Assembly (NCBI GenBank): GCA_027083915.1
Contig: JALWML010000100.1
Coordinates: 1-7,331, forward strand
Source: Lysobacterales bacterium
GTDB taxonomy: Bacteria; Pseudomonadota; Gammaproteobacteria; Xanthomonadales; Marinicellaceae
DNA length: 7,331 bases
Reading direction: 5' to 3'
Part shown: one piece after another, positions 1 through 4,750 of the stretch
How positions within the stretch are numbered: position 1 is the stretch's first letter
Layout: each line of letters begins with the position of its first letter
Position numbers and translations under genes: made by a program
Notes under the pieces: generated by a model
What the model saw: only the letters and a program-made list of their open reading frames with translations
What the model was told of the DNA's origin: nothing
Database searches by the model: none

Positions 1-88
1 CTTCAAAATAGTTTGGTGTTTTATTTTTTAATTTTTCAATTATCTCATTCATTACAATTTTCATCTCTTTTATAAAACTTGATTTCAT
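1..88 (-). CDS. Hypothetical protein, N-terminal fragment (cut by window edge)
   Basis: On the minus strand an open frame starts with ATG at 88-86 and stays open to the window edge, giving 29 codons that begin MKSSFIKEMKIVMNEIIEKL and end NYFE. It follows the stop of the 184-residue gene by 36 bases in the same direction, so it is probably the third gene of a leftward operon. In-frame ATGs at 64-62 and 52-50 are alternative starts; the last has AAAGAG upstream at a slightly long distance, while the first ATG has no clear ribosome binding site. The visible part is charged and probably helical, with no signal peptide or membrane segment. Function is unknown and too little is visible to assign a family. 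The frame is short, so a chance open frame remains possible. Confidence 0.45.
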   Translation of the reverse strand, partial: MKSSFIKEMKIVMNEIIEKLKNKTPNYFE

Positions 89-124
89 AACTTGTTAAAT
101 AAACAACAATTTGAAAGAAACAAT

Positions 125-679
125 TCAAATAAACATGGTTCTATTTATGTCATCAGGTTCTAAGAATAATAAAATTGACTCATCATCTCTAACAATCTTT
201 ACTGAGCCGTCATTTTCTTCATAAACTTCCCCAGTGATTAATAATATATTTCCATTATTTATTGTTATCGCAACTTCATTAATAACGCCATCTGAACTTT
301 GTTCTACTCTAATTTTATTGATTATGCCTAAAGGAAAATCTTTTGACTCATACATTCGGTAAATCGATTTTTTATTTACTCCATACTCTAATTCTTTCAA
401 AGAACTCACATTCTCAACAACTATACCCCACATACAATCTGACAAATCATTTTGATAGGTTATAAATTTTATTGTTTTATTATTATCAAGTATAAAATAT
501 AAAGCTTGCACCTGAATAAATGGGCAATCAGGGTGGTTGAATTTATGATTAAAATTTATTTCATCTTCCATAAATGCCATATCAAAAATAAAGACTTTTT
601 GAATAACTCTATTTTCAAGTGATTTAAACTTACTTACTTGAAGCTCAGACCATTTATCATCAATTGCTTTCTTAACCAT
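125..679 (-). CDS. Hypothetical soluble protein, 184 aa
   Basis: I do not recognise this protein. It starts with ATG at 679-677, with a good Shine-Dalgarno AGGGA at 691-687, and ends at TGA. The product lacks a signal peptide and membrane segments and is predicted cytoplasmic. It is acidic towards the C-terminus and rich in alternating hydrophobic and charged stretches such as ALYFILDNN, VAITINNGNILLITGEVYEEN and ESILLFLEP, which suggests a mostly beta fold. Its start lies 17 bases after the stop of the membrane-protein gene, so the two are almost certainly co-transcribed. Small cytosolic beta-rich proteins of this size, next to small membrane proteins, often turn out to be immunity-like or accessory proteins. 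That is only a contextual guess here, because no toxin domain is visible in the window. Confidence 0.75.
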   Translation of the reverse strand: MVKKAIDDKWSELQVSKFKSLENRVIQKVFIFDMAFMEDEINFNHKFNHPDCPFIQVQALYFILDNNKTIKFITYQNDLSDCMWGIVVENVSSLKELEYGVNKKSIYRMYESKDFPLGIINKIRVEQSSDGVINEVAITINNGNILLITGEVYEENDGSVKIVRDDESILLFLEPDDINRTMFI

Positions 680-696
680 TTATTAATCCCTGAAAA

Positions 697-1278
697 TTAA
701 TCACCCTTCAACCTCTCTAACAACTTCGATGCCAATTTATCCACACCTTTACCTAGAAATGAACGCTTGACTGTGAGTATGTCTTTGATTTCATCAGCCT
801 GCCATGTCGCTGTTTTATAACGCTTGTCATTTATAACAACTTTATCCATGCCGAATCGTGGGATTTTAAGACTGCCATCATTTTTTGTGCGTTTATGAAA
901 TACCTTATCACCTTGGTAAATCACGATTGAGGCAAAAGGCAAAGAATGACCGTCATCAGCTACAAAGGTAACCTCTCGTGTTTTGTAATGGTTAAAGGTG
1001 AAGAAAATAAGGACAAAAAGAACAACCATCAGTGGATAATATTTTTCAATGCCAGCATCTGATTGGTTTTGATGATTGTATTCTGATAAGTTTTCCTTTT
1101 TATTGCCTCGTTTATAGCGTTTTGCTCGACCCAAAGAAAAGTCAGACACAAACAACAGCATAATAAATTCAATTATGTAAGCAAAACCGTTAATAATAAG
1201 CACAAAAAAGGCTGAAAATCCTTCGATTAACATTCCTACAAAGGAAAATATTAGGGCAATTAATTCATCTATAATCAT
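697..1278 (-). CDS. Small membrane protein with C-terminal carboxypeptidase-regulatory-like (beta-sandwich) domain
   Basis: This 193-residue protein has a long hydrophobic N-terminal region (about residues 6-45, enough for two short membrane helices), a basic linker RAKRYKRGNKK at 51-61, and a further hydrophobic helix at about 81-96 (YPLMVVLFVLIFFTF). The C-terminal domain begins near residue 101. There, VTFVADDGHSLPFASIVIY, then QGDKVF, then TKNDGSLKIPRF resembles the carboxypeptidase-regulatory/Ig-like pattern 'V.D.dG.plp.AsV.iy....T..dGsf.ip'. The basic linker is probably cytoplasmic by the positive-inside rule, which would put the beta domain outside the cytoplasmic membrane. Such domains usually bind proteins or sugars and have no catalytic role. 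The gene is the first of a leftward set, overlapping none and 17 bases from the next. The ATG at 1278-1276 has only a weak ribosome site. The specific role is unknown. Confidence 0.75.
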   Translation of the reverse strand: MIIDELIALIFSFVGMLIEGFSAFFVLIINGFAYIIEFIMLLFVSDFSLGRAKRYKRGNKKENLSEYNHQNQSDAGIEKYYPLMVVLFVLIFFTFNHYKTREVTFVADDGHSLPFASIVIYQGDKVFHKRTKNDGSLKIPRFGMDKVVINDKRYKTATWQADEIKDILTVKRSFLGKGVDKLASKLLERLKGD

Positions 1279-1301
1279 GAAATTAATTCTACCATAGATG
1301 C

Positions 1302-1330
1302 ACTATCAAACCCAATTGATGGCAACTCAA
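1302..1330 (-). promoter_or_regulatory. Candidate promoter of the leftward cassette
   Basis: Read on the minus strand, TTGAGT (1330-1325) and GATAGT (1307-1302) are separated by 17 bases, each matching four of six positions of the sigma-70 boxes. Transcription would start near 1295, about 17 bases before the membrane-protein ATG. In an AT-rich intergenic region this match is only suggestive. A TAGAAT word closer to the ATG is an alternative but would make the transcript almost leaderless. Confidence 0.3.
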
Positions 1331-1404
1331 CACTTCTTTTAATTTTTATAGTGAGCAAAGAGTTAATCAAAACTCTCTTTTACACGGCAACTTGCCTTGT
1401 TTAT

Positions 1405-1432
1405 TTGAAGACTATTTAAAAACAGTTACAAT
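1405..1432 (+). promoter_or_regulatory. Candidate promoter of the PLP-enzyme gene
   Basis: TTGAAG (1405-1410), a 16-base spacer and TACAAT (1427-1432) form a reasonable sigma-70 promoter, with an expected transcription start near 1439. This start would lie downstream of the upstream TTG at 1392 and so favours ATG 1458 as the translation start. The -10 box forms exactly the central spacer of the perfect inverted repeat at 1416-1443, so a protein bound to that repeat would be expected to block the promoter. A second possible promoter, TTGATG-N16-TTTAAT, lies upstream at 1316-1343. Confidence 0.4.
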
Positions 1433-1443
1433 ACTGTTTTTAA
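1416..1443. repeat. Perfect 11-bp inverted repeat, candidate operator
   Basis: Arms TTAAAAACAGT (1416-1426) and ACTGTTTTTAA (1433-1443) are perfectly complementary around the six-base spacer TACAAT. The repeat overlaps the candidate -10 box and ends 14 bases before the ATG of the PLP-enzyme gene. This is the position of a repressor operator. As RNA it could also form a weak, AU-rich hairpin near the ribosome binding site. The binding protein cannot be named from the sequence. Confidence 0.5.
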
Positions 1444-1457
1444 TTAAAGTAATCCTC

Positions 1458-3320
1458 ATGCAAACATTTTTAGACTCAATCAGAGACTTGCTTCAAAAAC
1501 TACCAATGAATTGGGTGAATTTGACCACCCACCGCTTAGATATCTATAACGAAACTATGGCAAAATCTGAGTTTTTGCTTGAATTAAAAAAACTAGTGGT
1601 CAATGGCAACTATTCCACACAAGACTTAGAACAATTACCCACCGCTTATGATTATATTCGCTTAGGGCACCAATTATCGAGTTTATTGGAGTGGGTTTTG
1701 GCTGAAATAAACGATGTAGCGAATGAACAGGTGATTTCTTTTGCTTCCCATACCATGCCTTTATTAGCTATTTTACGTAAGAATAAACTAAACAGACAAG
1801 CAACCACCATTTATTACGATGGAGACAATGCTCCACTTATAGATGAACCACGGTTAAAAGACATTTATGATTATCATTATAAATTACAGGAAGTCAAAAG
1901 TATTGATGGCATAAAACAACAGGATGGTACCGTTGTTTTTGTAACACAAAGAGCTTTTAATAAGCCATTACTAATACCAAAGTGTGTTGATATCACAGTA
2001 AATAATCACCAAATATTTGGCAGTGTACTATTGATTCACAATACAGAAATTGACAAGATAATCAGTGATATTCAGCACGTAAGAAGACGTGAAACCATTG
2101 CCATGACGCCACCAAATGCTTTGAGATTACTAAAAGCACTTGTTAATGATAAAATTCATCAACCCGTAGAAAATCAACAACAAGATAAACAAATTGTCAT
2201 TGATTGCATTCAAGAAAATACTGGTAGCACATTGACCCCATTAATTGCATCAAGTGGGCTCTCAATCCAATACGCTATGATAATGGGCTTGGTTGAAAAT
2301 GCTATTAAACAATACCCAAACAAGGCAATTAAAATAATCTTACCACCCAATTGCTATGGCGGCACCAATGATCAATCCCGACGGATTGCTGACTTGATGG
2401 ATAATGTCGAAATCGTTGATATGCTTGTTGATAGTGGTCAGGATTTGGTTTCTAGCCTTGATGAAGCTCTCGATAGAGTTGCTAAAGATGATAGCGTGGC
2501 TTTGATTTTGGCTGAAATTCCGACCAACCCTAGAGTCGAAGTCCCTGATATGGAAGCTTTAGCAGAAGTATTGACCAGAAAAAGAATGACTCATAACAAT
2601 AAGTTAGCAACCGAACCATTTTTCATGGTTGACCAAACATTTTGCCCGAATGTTAAGTTACTACATCAATCAAGTGAGCTCAAAGATGTACAAACGATTT
2701 CATTTGCCAGTGGCTCTAAATTTCCCAGTGGCGGACGTTGCATTGCTGGTTATTGTGCTGCCAATACTGCTGCAAAAAATTTATTACCATTGATTTCAAG
2801 TCACCTCAAGTTATCAGATAACTCAGCCAACTCAGATCAATTACAAACACTGGCTGAAAACATGCCCTCAATGCCAACAAGAATCAAACAAGCCTACAAA
2901 AAAACAAGAGAGTTAGTCAATAACATACAAGCCCTATTACCTCAGGCAAAAATATATTATGTATCTGATGCTATGGCACAGCGTGGTTTTATGCCATCGG
3001 TTTTTTCATTGGATCTCCCAACAACTGGAGAAACTAAGCAGCAACGAAGTGAAAATCAAAGACTATTAAATATCAAACTGATTAAATTTATGATTAAGCA
3101 ACACCCTGAAATATGTAAGAATTGTGTCAGTTATGGTCAATTAAAAGGTAGCTATTGGACTATACCTGCTACATCAACGCAAGGCACAACCAAAGAAGAA
3201 GATAAGGATTACATCGTTCGAGTGGCACTTGCACCAGATGTGGATGTGGCTTTGTTGTCACAATCATTTGCCATATTTTGCAAAGTAAATTTGGATGACT
3301 TCAATGTGACTATTGAATGA
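1458..3320 (+). CDS. Long PLP-dependent enzyme of the Cys/Met metabolism (cystathionine gamma-synthase) family
   Basis: The C-terminal two thirds carry the fold-type-I signature of the cystathionine gamma-synthase/lyase family. Visible are a phosphate-binding SSG (S265-G267, in IASSGLSIQ), YGGTN with the cofactor-stacking tyrosine Y300, NPRVEVPDM (N357-M365), the pyridine-nitrogen aspartate D392 in FMVDQTF, the Schiff-base lysine K421 in SGSKFPSGG, and a C-terminal R588 in YIVRVALAPDVD, where family members bind the substrate carboxylate. Family members catalyse gamma- or beta-elimination or replacement on sulfur amino acids; the exact reaction cannot be read here. At 620 residues it is much longer than the usual roughly 400, with about 200 extra N-terminal residues of unknown function and no signal peptide. 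The family's usual Y-x-R phosphate-binding segment is not clear; RRR at 209-211 followed by TPPNALRLL may be its remnant. I chose ATG 1458, preceded by AAAG. A longer frame opens at TTG 1392 but has no ribosome site and lies upstream of the likely transcription start. Confidence 0.85.
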   Translation: MQTFLDSIRDLLQKLPMNWVNLTTHRLDIYNETMAKSEFLLELKKLVVNGNYSTQDLEQLPTAYDYIRLGHQLSSLLEWVLAEINDVANEQVISFASHTMPLLAILRKNKLNRQATTIYYDGDNAPLIDEPRLKDIYDYHYKLQEVKSIDGIKQQDGTVVFVTQRAFNKPLLIPKCVDITVNNHQIFGSVLLIHNTEIDKIISDIQHVRRRETIAMTPPNALRLLKALVNDKIHQPVENQQQDKQIVIDCIQENTGSTLTPLIASSGLSIQYAMIMGLVENAIKQYPNKAIKIILPPNCYGGTNDQSRRIADLMDNVEIVDMLVDSGQDLVSSLDEALDRVAKDDSVALILAEIPTNPRVEVPDMEALAEVLTRKRMTHNNKLATEPFFMVDQTFCPNVKLLHQSSELKDVQTISFASGSKFPSGGRCIAGYCAANTAAKNLLPLISSHLKLSDNSANSDQLQTLAENMPSMPTRIKQAYKKTRELVNNIQALLPQAKIYYVSDAMAQRGFMPSVFSLDLPTTGETKQQRSENQRLLNIKLIKFMIKQHPEICKNCVSYGQLKGSYWTIPATSTQGTTKEEDKDYIVRVALAPDVDVALLSQSFAIFCKVNLDDFNVTIE

Positions 3321-3449
3321 AATTCGGGTGCACCAATCAGCTTACCCCATCTTTTTATTTGATTTTATTAAACGTTTTTTTATGTCACAGTATAAAGTTT
3401 AATGGAAAAATCGTACTATAGAAAATTATTTTAAATGCCCTAAGTTCCA

Positions 3450-4340
3450 ATGATTTCTTTTAAACAACTCTCTTATGCATTAGCGGCAGCTGAAACCTTG
3501 CATTTCAAAAAGGCCTCAGAAAAATGCAATATCAGTCAATCTGCATTTAGCACCGCTTTAAATGAATTGGAAAAGCAGCTTGGCTTGAAAATTTTTGAAC
3601 GCAACAATAAACAAGTACTCATCACACCAGCTGGTAAAAATATTATTCACCAGGCTAGGCAAATTTTACTTCAAGTTGATGAGCTTGAACACTTTGCAGA
3701 AACGCATAAAGCACCACTTAGTTTTCCTCTTAATACTGGCATTATTCCAACCATTGCTCCATTTATTTTGCCCAAATTATTACCTGTTCTTAAACAAGAT
3801 TTCCCTCAAGCACAGTTAAATATTGAAGAAAACCAATCACAAATACTCGTGGACATGGTTAGAAATGGTGAACTAGATACCGCAATCATTGCATTGCCTT
3901 TCCCAACTCCTGGTTTATTAACTTTAAAATTTGGAGAAGAAGATTTTTTCTGGATAACTTTGAAAGGCAATAAATTCTCACAACATAAAGAAATTAATAG
4001 CGATGAAATAAAACAATGCAATCTTTTGTTGCTCAAAGACGGACATTGCCTCAAAGACCACATTATTAGTGTCTGCAATATGCTAGACAAATCAAACAAG
4101 CAAGACTTTTGTGCCACAAGCATTACTACATTAATTCAAATGGTCGCTGGTGACTTAGGTTCAACCTTAGTTCCAGAGATGGCAGTTGAACAATTAACCG
4201 CTCAGCATAAATCTCTTTCTGTCATTCATCTGGATGAACCTAGCCCTCATCGCGAGTTAGTTTTTATCTTCCGACCCAACTTTACCCGAACTTCCAGCAT
4301 CGAAGCACTGGTTGAAGTTTGTAAGAAGGCACTAGCTTAA
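3450..4340 (+). CDS. oxyR: OxyR, hydrogen peroxide-sensing LysR-type regulator
   Basis: This 296-residue protein is a LysR-family regulator that closely resembles OxyR. The N-terminal winged helix-turn-helix spans about residues 1-60 (HFKKASEKCNISQSAFS, then LNELEKQLGLKIFER). The effector domain follows, with TGIIPTIAPFILP starting at residue 96. The motif LKDGHCLKD places C200 at the peroxidatic cysteine position (E. coli C199), and C209 lies nine residues later like the resolving C208. Both redox cysteines are therefore present and the peroxide switch should work through an intramolecular disulfide. Established targets of OxyR include katG, which is the next gene in the same direction. The start codon has a weak ribosome site (TAAG), and no convincing promoter was found in the 129-base gap after the PLP gene; TTAAAC-N17-TATAAA at 3368-3396 is the best candidate. 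The stop codon TAA lies within the TTAA that borders the inserted element downstream. Confidence 0.95.
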   Translation: MISFKQLSYALAAAETLHFKKASEKCNISQSAFSTALNELEKQLGLKIFERNNKQVLITPAGKNIIHQARQILLQVDELEHFAETHKAPLSFPLNTGIIPTIAPFILPKLLPVLKQDFPQAQLNIEENQSQILVDMVRNGELDTAIIALPFPTPGLLTLKFGEEDFFWITLKGNKFSQHKEINSDEIKQCNLLLLKDGHCLKDHIISVCNMLDKSNKQDFCATSITTLIQMVAGDLGSTLVPEMAVEQLTAQHKSLSVIHLDEPSPHRELVFIFRPNFTRTSSIEALVEVCKKALA

Positions 4341-4601
4341 GGAAGCTCTAAAAAATAGGAAAATCTCAGCTTGCCTTTAAGTATGTAGATACTTTGTAAA
4401 ATTTTGAAACGGATAGTTATTCATATCTTTTTAAAATTTAACGAAGTAGATGCTTGCTTAAAGTCAAGCCCTGCGGGGCATCCAGCGATTTCCAATCTCT
4501 GCATCAGATTATTTTAAGGTGGAATGACTATCTCTGCAATAATCTTCTTTGATATTGAAAATCGCTGAAAGCCTGAGAACTTTCTATTTATCAGAGCTTC
4601 C
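4341..4601. mobile_element. Palindromic MITE-like element (non-autonomous, IS5-type ends) between oxyR and katG
   Basis: The 261-bp segment begins GGAAGCTCT and ends AGAGCTTCC. The terminal inverted repeats (4341-4369 against 4601-4573) match at 24 of 29 positions. TTAA stands on both sides (4337-4340 and 4602-4605) and fits the four-base YTAR target duplication of the IS5 group; since TTAA is its own complement it could also be an extension of the ends. Further complementary blocks lie inwards at similar distances: GATAGTTATTC (4412-4422) with GAATGACTATC (4522-4532), TTAAAAT (4431-4437) with ATTTTAA (4511-4517), GATGC (4449-4453) with GCATC (4501-4505), and a central GCCC-TGCG-GGGC. The whole element could fold into one interrupted hairpin. 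There is no gene in it, so transposition would need a transposase elsewhere. CAGCGATTT (4483-4491) and AAATCGCTG (4559-4567) form an additional, off-centre inverted pair. Confidence 0.75.
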
Positions 4602-4686
4602 TTAACAGTCTGTTGAGTTAGAACTACGTTCAATAAAACAGATATTCATCTGCGATTTTTCGAGATGTACTTATTCAAGTGACCTT

Positions 4687-4722
4687 CCTATACTGAACCT
4701 ATAACGAATTACATCCTATATT
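4687..4722 (+). promoter_or_regulatory. katG promoter and candidate OxyR-binding region
   Basis: CCTATA occurs three times, at 4687-4692, 4698-4703 and 4715-4720. The first two are 11 bases apart, about one helical turn. On the other strand this gives ATAG-N7-ATAG, a partial match to the ATAG-N7-CTAT half-site of OxyR. The inverted pair AACGAAT (4703-4709) and ATTCGTT (4720-4726) overlaps the same segment. Two -10 candidates exist: TATACT (4689-4694, with TGTACT 17 bases upstream) and TATATT (4717-4722, with only TGAACC upstream). Poor -35 boxes are usual at activator-dependent promoters such as OxyR targets. The real start site cannot be chosen by eye. Confidence 0.4.
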
Positions 4723-4735
4723 CGTTTATAACTTT

Positions 4736-4740
4736 AGGAG
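4736..4740 (+). promoter_or_regulatory. katG ribosome binding site
   Basis: AGGAG, within TTTAGGAG, lies 10 bases before ATG 4751. It is the strongest Shine-Dalgarno sequence before any gene in the window and decides the katG start: the in-frame ATG at 4769 (Met7) has no such site, and starting there would shorten the basic part of the signal peptide. Confidence 0.7.
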
Positions 4741-4750
4741 TACATTTAAG

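Noticed and set aside
1359..1376. AGAGTT-N6-AACTCT inverted repeat upstream of the PLP gene
   Set aside because: Six-base AT-rich arms are expected by chance here, and it lies away from the best promoter; kept only as a note.
1392..1457. Extension of the PLP enzyme by 22 residues to a TTG start at 1392
   Set aside because: No ribosome site precedes the TTG, and the best promoter would start transcription near 1439, inside the extension; ATG 1458 with AAAG upstream is preferred.
3325..3360. Possible terminator after the PLP-enzyme gene (GGGT...ACCC followed by a T-rich stretch)
   Set aside because: The stem has only four pairs with a loop of about 14 bases, too weak to call.
3595..3819. 74-codon plus-strand frame inside oxyR
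   Set aside because: It overlaps oxyR in another frame and has no ribosome site or recognisable protein features.
3806..4123. 105-codon minus-strand frame opposite oxyR
   Set aside because: It lies entirely within the well-supported oxyR gene and its translation shows no coherent domain.
4468..4479. GCCC-TGCG-GGGC hairpin as an independent terminator of oxyR
   Set aside because: It has a short stem and no T-run after it, and it is better explained as the tip of the palindromic element.
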